Shown piece by piece: positions 20,967 to 31,501 of a stretch of 64,000 nt of DNA (position 1 is its first letter; every line of letters starts with the position of its first letter). The stretch lies in NCBI RefSeq assembly GCF_021134715.1, contig NC_060025.1, positions 2,046,001 through 2,110,000 on the forward strand, in the 5' to 3' direction. Position numbers and translations under genes: made by a program. The notes below the pieces were generated by a model. The model was given only the letters and a program-made list of their open reading frames with translations, was not told where the DNA came from and did not search any database. Source of the stretch: Daphnia pulex (Eukaryota > Arthropoda > Branchiopoda > Diplostraca > Daphniidae).

Positions 20967-22487
20967 TTTACTACATCGACGAATTTAAGTATTGCCCTGC
21001 TCCAAACTACCAAACTTAGGTTCATATGTATTGCAATTTTTATGACTATCACCACTGCTCCGACCTACCTAAGTTCTGAAGTATTTCTCTGTATTTGTGA
21101 AAGATTGCTGAAATACAAGATTGATTTTTAAATTACAAGTGCATGTTTCTATTTTCTCCTTAAATACCTTCTCCTGCTGACAATTGCAAACTTGAAACTT
21201 GAACTTTGTAAACTTAATTGTTCTTGCCAAATACACTGATAAAAATTCAAACTCTTTTACATTTCAATAATATTTAAACTCTTCCCTTTTTATAAACTCG
21301 AAGATTGAAAGTCCAACAACCAAATTCTATTAAAAATTCAAAGTCCACACACCTATTTTTCTGCTAAGTCCAGACTTGTTTTTGAAAAAAAATTTAAAAA
21401 AATTCCCCTTACGAGATTTTCAAAAATTTATCGCGAAAAAGATTGATACGAATATTTTATTGCATACAAAATTTATTTTTATAACATTTTACATACATCA
21501 TATACATTTTTCCTGTGGCCCCCAGGAGGGGGGGCCTGTCGCTTTCTCTACCGCGATAATAACATGTTGCAAGTTATATGCAAATTATTATTTGTTTGGC
21601 GCAGAAAGCTTGTTTTATCTAGCAGTTCTCGACTGTTTCAAACCTGACATTGATCAGGTTGCCTCAGTCGTATACTGCATGATTGAATGAACTCAAAAGA
21701 CAACAGATCAAAATTTTAAAGCAGCATCACGAAATATAACTGGCAGAGCAATTTCATATGGCATGGATGAAAACACAAACACAAAAATTTTTAAATCAGG
21801 AACCCAGTTGCAACAGCTCAGCTACAACAGCACAGCAACTCCTGGATTACACTGCAACTGCATACAAAGGCTCAATCTGTCTTCGTCACACTTTCACCAT
21901 TTGGCTGCAACAAGGTAACCACCAGCGTTAAAGAAGTGTTTGTTATACCTGTTCAAGAAAACAAAATTAGTTTCGAGAAACACAACTGTGTACATATGCA
22001 TACTCATTATAACAAAAGAAAACAAAGAGTAACAGAAAACTATGCAGACTAACAGAATAACTTTGATATCTGATTCAAACTTTCTATAGAAGCAGAGCAA
22101 ATCGGTCTACTCTCTAGTCATGTTAACCAAATCTGTAGTACTTTAGCAAGACATTTGATCAAAATAATTACTTTTTTCTGTTGCATGAGATGAGACGTAC
22201 GCCTAAGAAGAGGCAGCGAGACACACGAGGCACGCCATTTCGGAAATGTACAGGCACTTCCAAGTCTGAGTTGAATGATTTGGCAAATTAGTTTCAACGT
22301 GCTAAATCACCTGTAAATTTTCAAATCAACATTTTACATTCAGTAACAATAGAAAATTAACAATAAATACCTTTTAATTTTCATCGTGAGGAGCGTGACA
22401 GCCAACAACCTACTTCAACTGCGTCTTGGAACAAAATGGCCGCTAAACGTCCCTGAAGACACTCGCGCTACCTGGTGGATTCATCCA
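20967..22487. other. Inner part of the left arm, no gene seen
   Basis: AT-rich DNA. Frames at 21376-21690 and 21894-22100 are perfectly mirrored in the right arm but lack coding features. The closing 100 bases are more GC-rich and mark where the arms stop matching. Confidence 0.5.
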
Positions 22488-22703
22488 CTTATTTAGGGTA
22501 TTGTTCCTAATTCGGGACACTTTTTGGCTATTGCCGTTTCGCATGCTTTAGTATAGGCCGAACACCTTCCTAAGTCGGGACACCGATAAAAAGTATGGGA
22601 CAAAGAAACCAAATGCGGGACAGTCGCCAGCGCCATCTACCGTTGGTTGTGTAGCAACAACCACTTTTTGACAGTAATGAAAACAGAAATCAAAACACAC
22701 GAT

Positions 22704-22769
22704 TGGTCTTACGGATAGCATGTTGACCTATCAATCTCACGTACAACAGGTTAGGGTTCGACTCCCTTC
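22704..22769 (+). repeat. tRNA-like module (weak A box, good B box)
   Basis: TTACGGATAGCATGTTGACC followed about 35 bases later by GGGTTCGACTCCC. The B box is good, the A box weak. It is probably a tRNA-derived SINE fragment rather than a tRNA gene. Confidence 0.4.
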
Positions 22770-23110
22770 ACATCTAAAAGTGTCTTTATATGAATAAACG
22801 TTAATCAACATATTTGACTGTCAGCATCCCTCTTATTCCGAATTGCACGACTATTGTCAACGGTATTACACAAGAGATCATTTTCGACAGTGTTTCATGG
22901 CACGTTGGATTGAGTGACGGATAACGAAACCGTTACTGTTTTTTGTTCATGTTTCAAATCCCAGGAAAGGCATTTTTTAAAATATTTCGAATATCGCCTC
23001 AGGGCTGTCCCGAATTTATAGCACAGTAAGGATACCCGTAAAATTAATTCTGCGTGTTCTATCCTACGATTTGCATCATACATTGAAGAGATCGCCCTAT
23101 TTTTGTATGT

Positions 23111-23183
23111 TCCCATGACTCAGTGGATAAGTGGCTGCCTGAGAATTGGATTATCTTTCTTGGTCGTTGGTTCGAATCTCGGG
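23111..23183 (+). repeat. tRNA-like module with A and B boxes
   Basis: ATGACTCAGTGGATAAGTGG and GGTTCGAATCTC at tRNA-like spacing. The ends pair only partly as an acceptor stem. It lies just after a block beginning GTCCCGAATTTATAGCACAG. Confidence 0.55.
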
Positions 23184-23266
23184 TAAGACATTTTTTAAAA
23201 TATTTCGAATATCGCCTCAGGGCTGTCCCGAATTTCTAGCACAGTAAGGATACCCGTAAAATAAAT

Positions 23267-23702
23267 TTGACGGTCATTTCCCTTTGGTTTTCATCACCTG
23301 TTGAAGAGTTCATCACATATTGTCGTATTCCGATGGCACAGTGGGTTCAGTCGTTGGCTGGGAACCACGTTATACTTTTGATTATTGGTTCAAATCCCAG
23401 GAAAGGTATTTTTAAAATTATTTCGAAAAACGCCTTAGGGCTGTCCCGAATTTATAGCACAGTAAGGATACCCGTAAAATAAATTTGACGGTCATTTCCC
23501 TTTGGTTTTCATCATCTGTTGAAGAGTTCATCACATATTGTCGTATTCCGATGGCACAGTGGGTTCAGTCGTTGGCTGGGAACCACGTTATACTTTTGAT
23601 TATTGGTTCAAATCCCAGGAAAGGTATTTTTAAAATTATTTCGAAAAACGCCTTAGGGCTGTCCCGAATTTATAGCACAGTAAGGATACCCGTAAAATTA
23701 AT
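23267..23702 (+). repeat. 218-bp tandem duplication containing tRNA-like modules
   Basis: Two nearly identical 218-bp units, seen as the same reading frame starting at 23267 and 23485. Each holds a tRNA-like module (TGGCACAGTGGGTTCAGTCG then GGTTCAAATCCC, at 23331-23401 and 23549-23619) followed by TTTTTAAAATTATTTCG and GTCCCGAATTTATAGCACAG. A diverged half-copy with its own module follows at 23769-23836. Confidence 0.85.
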
Positions 23703-23768
23703 TCGACGGCCACTTCTCATTGGTTTTTATCTTACATAAAAGAGTTCGAACAATATCGATATGTTGTA

Positions 23769-23836
23769 TTGACACAGTGGTTTAGTGCCTGTCTCTTACA
23801 AAATTTTTGGTTTGGTTCTGTGTTCGAATCTTACTT
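23769..23836 (+). repeat. tRNA-like module (diverged)
   Basis: TTGACACAGTGGTTTAGTGCC and TGTTCGAATC at tRNA-like spacing, in the third and most diverged copy of the local array. Confidence 0.45.
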
Positions 23837-24124
23837 TGGTTATTTTTAAAAAATATTTCAATCTGAAGTCTATCGAAATTATCTTTTGAATTTGAACACG
23901 GGGCTGAAAACGACATTCAATGAAAATGTCATCTATGTCAGCAATTAACCCGTTGAGCCATGAGAACAACGAAAGTCTTCTACATCGGGGAGATTATGTT
24001 GCCTGTCGAATTATTTTTACATACGGGTACACTACTGGCTATGGCTATGGCTTTTAGCTAACCCCTGTGTTATAAATTCGGGACACCCCTTGGGCGATAT
24101 TCGAAATATCTCAAAAAATGCCTT

Positions 24125-24197
24125 ACCCGAGATTCGAACCAACGACCAAGAAAGATAATCCGATTCCCAGGCAGCCACTTTAACCACTGAGCCATGG
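24125..24197 (-). repeat. tRNA-like module, inverted copy
   Basis: The reverse complement reads ATGGCTCAGTGGTTAAAGTGG and GGTTCGAATCTCGGG. It is the inverted counterpart of the module at 23111-23183, and homology continues through the flanking blocks (about 23007-23195 with 24118-24304). Confidence 0.55.
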
Positions 24198-24342
24198 GAA
24201 CATACAAAAATAGGGCGATCTCTTCAATGTATGATGCAAATCGTAGGATAGAACACGCAGAATTAATTTTACGGGTATCCTTACTGTGCTATAAATTCGG
24301 GACAGCCCTGAGGCGATTTCCGAAATAATATCAAAAATGCCT

Positions 24343-24412
24343 TGGATTTGAACCCACGACTGAGAGTTTATAAATGCGATTCTTAGTAGAGTCACTCAAC
24401 CCACTGTGCCAC
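24343..24412 (-). repeat. tRNA-like module, second minus-strand copy
   Basis: The reverse complement reads TTGTGGCACAGTGGGTTGAGTG and GTGGGTTCAAATCC, a good A box and B box pair. Confidence 0.5.
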
Positions 24413-26721
24413 AAGAATTTTTTGGAAAGTGTCTTAACAAAATTATATAGAATTAACAATTAGGGGCAAGACTCTTATACAAAATCATAAAAGACGTAAT
24501 GAAAAAAACTTTCATCATCAATATTCGACCTCACAATAAGTGTCGTCCAGGACGGAACTTAGAAGTTAGATAGTAAAACCCTGATTTTGACAGTTCAACT
24601 AGTGCCATCTTGCGTACATTATACTGTCCCGATTTTGTGTACTTGGGTGTCCCGATTTTGTGTTATGGGATTTATCGCCAGCAAGCTTCAAGTTCGATTT
24701 GATGGAAATTTCTTTATTTTTCTTGCATTTCTATGCATTGAATCTAAAGATTCTGTCGAGCTCTTTATTTTAAGACTAAATTCAGCTCAAAATAACCCCT
24801 AAATATCTTAAGATTGCAAGATTGCAAACGTCCCAAATCTAGCTTTTTTCTAAGTCCTTTTTCCCAATATATTTTTTGTCATATCTTTAAAATTTGTACA
24901 GCTACATTGACATAGTTGTATATAAACGTAGATCCGTTCATTTTCTTTAATTTCAGCAACTTTTCTTATCGAAACTCGGGTTAGTTTTTGTTTTAAACTG
25001 AAAAATGTTATTTCGTCCCAAATAAGAAATTTTCGGGCCTGTCCCGAATTAGGTACTTTACCCTAGTTAGCAGTTAGTCATGTTGAATCTAAAGGAAATA
25101 TGTCAATAAATATTCCAATATTCATCCATTAAAGTTAATGGTTACCTACTGCTCGTGTTTAACATTCAGAAAAATACTTATGAATGATGAATGAATGATA
25201 TCCACCAGGTAGCGCGACTGCGCGAGTGTCTTCAGGGACGTTTAGCGGCCATTTTGTTCCAAGACGCAGTTGAAGTAGGTTGTTGGCTGTCACGCTCCTC
25301 ACGATGAAAATTAAAAGGTATTTATTGTTAATTTTCTATTGTTACTGAATGTAAAATGTTGATTTGAAAATTTACAGGTGATTTAGCACGTTGAAACTAA
25401 TTTGCCAAATCATTCAACTCAGACTTGGAAGTGCCTGTACATTTCCGAAATGGCGTGCCTCGTGTGTCTCGCTGCCTCTTCTTAGGCGTACGTCTCATCT
25501 CATGCAACAGAAAAAAGTAATTATTTTGATCAAATGTCTTGCTAAAGTACTACAGATTTGGTTAACATGACTAGAGAGTAGACCGATTTGCTCTGCTTCT
25601 ATAGAAAGTTTGAATCAGATATCAAAGTTATTCTGTTAGTCTGCATAGTTTTCTGTTACTCTTTGTTTTCTTTTGTTATAATGAGTATGCATATGTACAC
25701 AGTTGTGTTTCTCGAAACTAATTTTGTTTTCTTGAACAGGTATAACAAACACTTCTTTAACGCTGGTGGTTACCTTGTTGCAGCCAAATGGTGAAAGTGT
25801 GACGAAGACAGATTGAGCCTTTGTATGCAGTTGCAGTGTAATCCAGGAGTTGCTGTGCTGTTGTAGCTGAGCTGTTGCAACTGGGTTCCTGATTTAAAAA
25901 TTTTTGTGTTTGTGTTTTCATCCATGCCATATGAAATTGCTCTGCCAGTTATATTTCGTGATGCTGCTTTAAAATTTTGATCTGTTGTCTTTTGAGTTCA
26001 TTCAATCATGCAGTATACGACTGAGGCAACCTGATCAATGTCAGGTTTGAAACAGTCGAGAACTGCTAGATAAAACAAGCTTTCTGCGCCAAACAAATAA
26101 TAATTTGCATATAACTTGCAACATGTTATTATCGCGGTAGAGAAAGCGACAGGCCCCCCCTCCTGGGGGCCACAGGAAAAATGTATATGATGTATGTAAA
26201 ATGTTATAAAAATAAATTTTGTATGCAATAAAATATTCGTATCAATCTTTTTCGCGATAAATTTTTGAAAATCTCGTAAGGGGAATTTTTTTAAATTTTT
26301 TTTCAAAAACAAGTCTGGACTTAGCAGAAAAATAGGTGTGTGGACTTTGAATTTTTAATAGAATTTGGTTGTTGGACTTTCAATCTTCGAGTTTATAAAA
26401 AGGGAAGAGTTTAAATATTATTGAAATGTAAAAGAGTTTGAATTTTTATCAGTGTATTTGGCAAGAACAATTAAGTTTACAAAGTTCAAGTTTCAAGTTT
26501 GCAATTGTCAGCAGGAGAAGGTATTTAAGGAGAAAATAGAAACATGCACTTGTAATTTAAAAATCAATCTTGTATTTCAGCAATCTTTCACAAATACAGA
26601 GAAATACTTCAGAACTTAGGTAGGTCGGAGCAGTGGTGATAGTCATAAAAATTGCAATACATATGAACCTAAGTTTGGTAGTTTGGAGCAGGGCAATACT
26701 TAAATTCGTCGATGTAGTAAA

Positions 26722-27450
26722 CTAGGCAGCGTACGTAGTTGTGTAATAGGCGGCTTCTTCGGTGTAGTACTTGGAGGCTGCGGTGTTGAAGCTAGGTGTA
26801 GCGTGGGTCGTGGTGTAGTAGACTGGAGCATCAGTGTAGTATTTCTGTTCAACGTAGCACGAAAGAGCGGCCTGTGTGTAGCCAGTCGGGACTGCGTAAT
26901 ACCTGGCCGCCTCAGTTGTGGTTGTGTAGATCGGGGCAGAGAAGTACTTTGCCGCTTCGGTGTAGTATTCGACCGTCTTGGTGGAGAAATCAGCGGGAGC
27001 CTCGGTGTAGCAGCTGGGAACAGAGTAGCATTTAGGAAAATCGTTGCAATAAGTAGCTGAGAACAGAGTAATACTTAGAAGTCTCGGTGTAGTAGAATGT
27101 GGCAGCATGCGTAGTCATGTAGAACTCCGTCGCCTAGATGGAGTAGTAACTCAGGGAGAGTAATACTTCAGGGCATCAGTGTAGTGGCTCGGGGCAGCGT
27201 AAGTTGTGCTATAAAACTCCGGTGCTTTGGTGGTGTAGTACTTGAAGACATCGGCGCAGGAACTGGTTGTTGCGTTAGTTGTGTAGGAAGGCGGCGTCGT
27301 TGCGGTTCAGTTTCCGCCATACCAAGGAGACATCGCTACACCAGCAGTCAACCCAGCCATCAACGATACAACAGCCAACAGGAGCACGACGCCATAGTTA
27401 TTAAATATTAACAGGCATATTAACAAATAGAAAAAGAATATTTACCCATA
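26722..27450 (-). pseudogene. Tyrosine-rich repeat protein gene, decayed (copy 2, right arm)
   Basis: Mirror of 20238-20966 with the same stop codons and missing acceptor. The only base difference noticed near it is A/T at 27419 (position 20269 on the left), in the lost intron. Confidence 0.7.
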
Positions 27451-27524
27451 ATTGCGAATCGGTTACACGATGAGGAATGCAGTTGGTGACAGATAGGGCA
27501 CTGCAGTTCGGGCACTCTTTTTTC

Positions 27525-28570
27525 TTACGACTCCTTATACGCACAGTAATACTCCGGGACGTAGGTGTAGTAGCTCGGGGCAGCGCAGGTTGTAGTGTAG
27601 TACTTGAGCGCTTCAGTGTTGTAGTAATGCGGGGCCTCGGTGGAGTAGGCAGGGGCAGCATGCATAGACGTGTAGAATTCCGACGCCTTAGTGATCTAGT
27701 ACTTAGGAGCCTCGGTGTAGTAAACTAGGCAGCATACGTTGTTGTAGGCGGCGTCTTCAGTGTAGTACTTGGAGGCTGCGGTGTAGCGTAGGCCGTGGTG
27801 TAGCGTAGGCCGTGGTGTAGCGTAGGCCGTGGTGTAGTGAACTGGAGCATCGGTGTAGTATTTCTGTTCAACGTAGTACGAAAGAGCAGCTTCTGTGCAG
27901 TGAGTCGGGGCAGCGTAATACTTGGCCGCCTCAGTTGTGGTTGTGTAGATCGGGGCAGAGTAGTACTTTGCCGCTTCGGTGTAGTAATCAGCGGGAGTCT
28001 CGGTGTAGCAGCTGGGAACAGAGTAGTAATTAGGAAAATCGGTGCAATAAGTAGATGAGAACAGAGTAATACTTAGGAGCTTCGGTGTAGTAGGATGAGG
28101 CAGCATGCGTAATCCTGCTACGTCGCCTTGGTGGTGTAGTAACTCGGGGCACAGTAAAACTTCATGGCGTCAGTGTAGTGGCTCGGGGCAGCGTAAGTTG
28201 TGCTATAAAACTCCGGTGCTTTAGTGGTGTAGTACTTGAAGACCTCGGTGCAGGAACTGGTCGTTGCGTAAGTTGCTTTTGGGTAGTAAGGCGGTGGCGT
28301 TGCGGTTTGGTATCCGCCATACCAAGAAGACATCGGTACACCAGTGGTCGACCCAGCCATTAATGATTAAACACCCAACAGCAGCACGACGCCACAGTTT
28401 ACTAGACAATTATAAATTTAAATATAAATATTACATTATAACAAGCACACATAAACAAAAGAAGGATTGATAGACCACACTCTTTGTAAAAGACAGAATA
28501 TTTACCCATAGATGCGAACTGACAGACAGAGCTCTGCAGTTGTTGCCGTGTCGGAGATGCTCCCTCAACT
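27525..28570 (-). pseudogene. Tyrosine-rich repeat protein gene, decayed (copy 1, right arm)
   Basis: Mirror of 19118-20163 with the same TAA in the signal peptide and the same later breaks. The TATA box and initiator are intact at 28567-28603. Shared lesions mean the gene was already broken before the arms became identical. Confidence 0.7.
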
Positions 28571-28652
28571 GATTTACCTGCGCCTTTTCTCTCTCGTTTT
28601 ATACGATTTTTTGATCACCCTCACCTCATAAGCCTTGCGGCTATTGCAGCTG

Positions 28653-29498
28653 CTTAAAAATGATGAAACACGTCCCGTTCTCACCCAACCTCTACACCAC
28701 TGGTATGATACGTTTTATGTAATGATTTCCGTGACCTTCGAATGTGAAGGAAAGGCGGACTGCCCTTTCCTTTTGCAGGATGAAGTTTCTGGGGATGGGT
28801 CTACAACAGCCAATATCAAAATGAATACCAAATGGTTATGTAACACATCCCGTTCTCACCCAACCTCTACACCACTGCATGACGCGTTTTAAATAATACT
28901 CTCCGTGACCTTCGATTATGAAAGACATGCAAACTGGCCTTTCCTTCTGCATTTTGACGTTGCTGGGGGATGGGTCTACATCTACAACAACCAATATCAA
29001 AATGAATACCAAATGGTTATGAACACGTGTCGTTCTCACCCAACCTCTACACCACTGCATAGCACGTTTTACGTAATGATCTCCGTGACCTTCGAACGTC
29101 CAACTGGCCTTTCCTTTTGCAGGGGATGGGTCTACAAAAACCAATATCAAAATGAATACCAAATGGTTATGAAGCATATAATGAAGCAACATGTCCCTTT
29201 CTCACCCAACCTCTACCCCGTCGCATGACACGTTTTACGTTATGATCTCCGTGACCTTCGAGCGTGAAGAAAATGCAAACTGGCCTTTCCTTCTTTAAGT
29301 TGACGTTGCTGGGGATGGGTCTACAATAACCAAAATCAAAATGAATACCAAATGGCTGAGCCTTGCGGCTATTGTACCTGCTTGAAAATGATGCAACGCG
29401 TCCAGTTCTCACCCACCCTCTACACCACCGCATTGACAGTTTTACGTAATGATCTACGTAACCTTCGAAAATGAAGGACATGCAAACTGGTCTGCAGG
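28653..29498. repeat. Tandem array, right-arm copy
   Basis: Mirror of the five-unit array at 18190-19035, same unit lengths and order. Confidence 0.85.
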
Positions 29499-30073
29499 TT
29501 GAACTCTACACTGGTAATTGAAAAATAATTAATAAACACTGCATCAGTTGGAACATGTTGAAAATATATCTAAATTTAACTTAAGACATTATAAAGTAAC
29601 GGAAGAGTGCACATAGAGAAAAACTAATTGAATTGATACGAAACTCCATGTAAAAAAATCTAACAATTTACTCATTATTGCGAGTCGGAAGAATGCAGTT
29701 GATGGCTGGACTTTCGTTGTCGGTAACTTTCTGTTCACTAGGCCTACGAGCCATATGAACGGAGTAAAGTAGAATTAAGCAGTTACTTAAATTTGTTAAG
29801 CTATGTAAGAGATTTCACGGACTCTCAAAGGGTAAACAAGCTTACCCAATTACAAAAAAAATGGGGTAAATGATGAAAATGCAATCACATATAAAAACCA
29901 CATCTTAAGATTTTACGTAAATAAATGACACCAAAATTAAACAAAGGGATCTACTCTCTGGTCTTCAATCGCTGAAATTTACAACTTGCTTTTTAGGAAA
30001 TTAATAAACACATTAAAATTTAAATAAATACATAAAACAAGCCTGACAACAATAGGACGAGTAGGACGATCAC

Positions 30074-30557
30074 TTCGTTGTCTATGGTTTCAACTAACAT
30101 GGCCAAAGCCAAACACTACAATTAACAGGGAATCAAGAAGAAGGTAGGGGCTTAAGGGATAAACAGATGAGTATCTAACTTGTTTTAAAAGCAACATGAT
30201 ACATATAATCTAGAATTTTAAGTAGAAACAATATAGAAGTATAATGATAAACAATGCAGGCACTAGAATCAGTAAAGACTTACATTTTAAATGGCGTTGA
30301 ATTTATTACACACACAAAGAAAATTACGAAGAACATGAAGAAAACACAAGAACTTTCCAAATGTGTGAAGACAACAATGCGATGCTAGCGACATCTAACT
30401 ACAATCAAAGTGACCGTTTTGTCCATCATTTTCTTTTATGGGTAAAAAAAAGAAATTGCCACTTGCCAGCTTAGCAAGGTATATTCGAAGGGTTGCCTGT
30501 GATTTTTGTTTCATTTAAAAAATCACAATAGCATATGACGTTCAATAAATGGCCGTA
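30074..30557. other. Intergenic, AT-rich
   Basis: Flank of the palindrome. I see no exon, promoter pair or repeat here. Confidence 0.5.
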
Positions 30558-30559
30558 AT

Positions 30560-30674
30560 AGACGAGTTGCGGATGCTGAGTCTGTCGCCTCTCTTTCTCC
30601 TCTCTTCGCCTCGAGAGGCCAAGATAGGGATGAATCCTCCAGATGACATGCAACTCAGCATCCGCAACCCGTCT
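30560..30674. ncRNA. Inverted repeat able to form a long hairpin (possible small-RNA precursor or MITE remnant)
   Basis: AGACGAGTTGCGGATGCTGA (from 30560) and TCAGCATCCGCAACCCGTCT (to 30674) pair over 22 bases with one mismatch. The 71-base loop contains a second small stem (CCTCTC with GAGAGG, around 30599-30618). The stem length suits a microRNA-type precursor, but a miniature inverted-repeat element is equally possible. Confidence 0.35.
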
Positions 30675-30689
30675 ATACACTTCGTGTAG

Positions 30690-31410
30690 ACCATGAAGTC
30701 TACAGACCCGGCAAAAACTAATTAAGGAAAAAAGTTGTAAAATCAATCTACAGCTTTTTGGCTCGTGAATAAAGAACTCGATAACTTCGACAACCTAACT
30801 CAACCTAAACTCGACACCTCGATCCGCGCTGGAAAGTCGCTTGATGATCCCCAGTTGTTGAGTACAATTGTTCATGCCATAAATCACTCAATGGCAACCC
30901 TATTAACTTTTAGTTCTACTCCTGCAATTGGGACAAAAAAAGTGAAAGGTTGCAAGGTGATCTAATGAAATTGCCGAATTGTTGATGTCGTGAGTCATCT
31001 TGAGGTATACGTGCACACTGCACAGCTCAATTTACAGGTTAGATCACATAAATGGAATGGTCTCTTGAATCAGAGAGCAATAAACTTACTGACCGAGATT
31101 CCAATTATAACTGAAAACACACAGATATCCTTGTTTCAGACTCACGCCAAACATAGTCACGCCCTGCAATTCGAATGTTTAACGTGTATCCACTTCTAGG
31201 CTTTGCCGATTCCAAGAAGAAACATTTACATACAACACGGGGAAGGTCTCATACCTAAAAAACAAAGTGGTCGATAATCTGTTTAAACACAAGTAAAATA
31301 AAAAAAAAATTTTTAAGGAAGAAATTAATAATAATTGGTGTGAATATATCCTATGACTAAAAGTCTAAAACATAGTTTTGGCAAAATATTATTTAACAGC
31401 AGTGACTTCC
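30690..31410. other. Intergenic stretch downstream of pelota
   Basis: Short frames at 30765-30965 and 30990-31199 have no supporting splice or promoter signals. No gene is called. Confidence 0.5.
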
Positions 31411-31414
31411 TTAT

Positions 31415-31420
31415 TTTATT
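31415..31420 (-). terminator. Poly(A) signal of pelota
   Basis: TTTATT on the plus strand (AATAAA on the minus strand), 82 bases beyond the pelota stop. Confidence 0.5.
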
Positions 31421-31501
31421 TACACCTCTAACATAAGTGCAGTGGGGAAATATTTGGACTGGACTTAAAAAAGGCAAGGAATCTCTCGATTGTTAGCTTT
31501 A

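Larger units (their letters stand above)
17636..22487. repeat. Left arm of a giant inverted repeat (palindrome)
   Basis: This arm is mirrored by about 25193-30073. From 18207 to about 22100 the reverse complement matches with no net length change: position p pairs with 47688 minus p throughout. All eleven long reading frames compared reappear with identical proteins, apart from one residue caused by an A/T difference at 20269 versus 27419. Small indels appear only toward the outer end (for example about 24 bases near 17724 and three or four bases near 18020) and at the inner end (8 bases near 22480). Arm length is about 4.85 kb. Confidence 0.95.
22494..25065. mobile_element. 2.57-kb element with terminal inverted repeats in the palindrome spacer
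   Basis: Both ends carry an imperfect 26-base inverted repeat: 22494-22519 begins TAGGGTATTGT and continues CCTAATTCGGGACA; the reverse complement of 25040-25065 begins TAGGGTAAAGT and continues the same way (three mismatches). Inside are repeated GTCCCGA or GTCCCAA words near both ends, several tRNA-like modules in both orientations and a 218-bp tandem duplication. No transposase-like frame is visible, so it would be non-autonomous. No target-site duplication is obvious. Superfamily unknown. Confidence 0.55.
25193..30073. repeat. Right arm of the giant inverted repeat
   Basis: This is the reverse complement of the arm at 17636-22487 (coordinates sum to 47688 over the central part). The outer boundary is seen where GTAGGACGATCACTTCG diverges from the left flank. 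It carries mirror copies of the tandem array, both pseudogenes and their promoter. The 127 bases between the spacer element and this arm (25066-25192) have no counterpart on the left. Confidence 0.95.

Noticed and set aside
21376-22100. Frames mirrored at 25588-26312 as conserved genes
   Set aside because: Their perfect conservation is explained by identity of the palindrome arms, not by selection on protein. They are AT-driven and lack gene signals.
23267-23739. Two identical 71-84-codon proteins
   Set aside because: They are the 218-bp tandem duplication read in one frame, with tRNA-like promoter boxes inside.
22704-24412. Functional tRNA genes
   Set aside because: A and B boxes are present, but acceptor stems pair poorly, anticodon arms are irregular and copies diverge in tandem. 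They fit SINE-like modules better.
18190-24412. CRISPR-like array
   Set aside because: The DNA is eukaryotic. Units are long, imperfect and without uniform spacers.
30765-31199. Two short plus-strand frames downstream of pelota
   Set aside because: No promoter, splice sites, poly(A) signal or recognisable motif.
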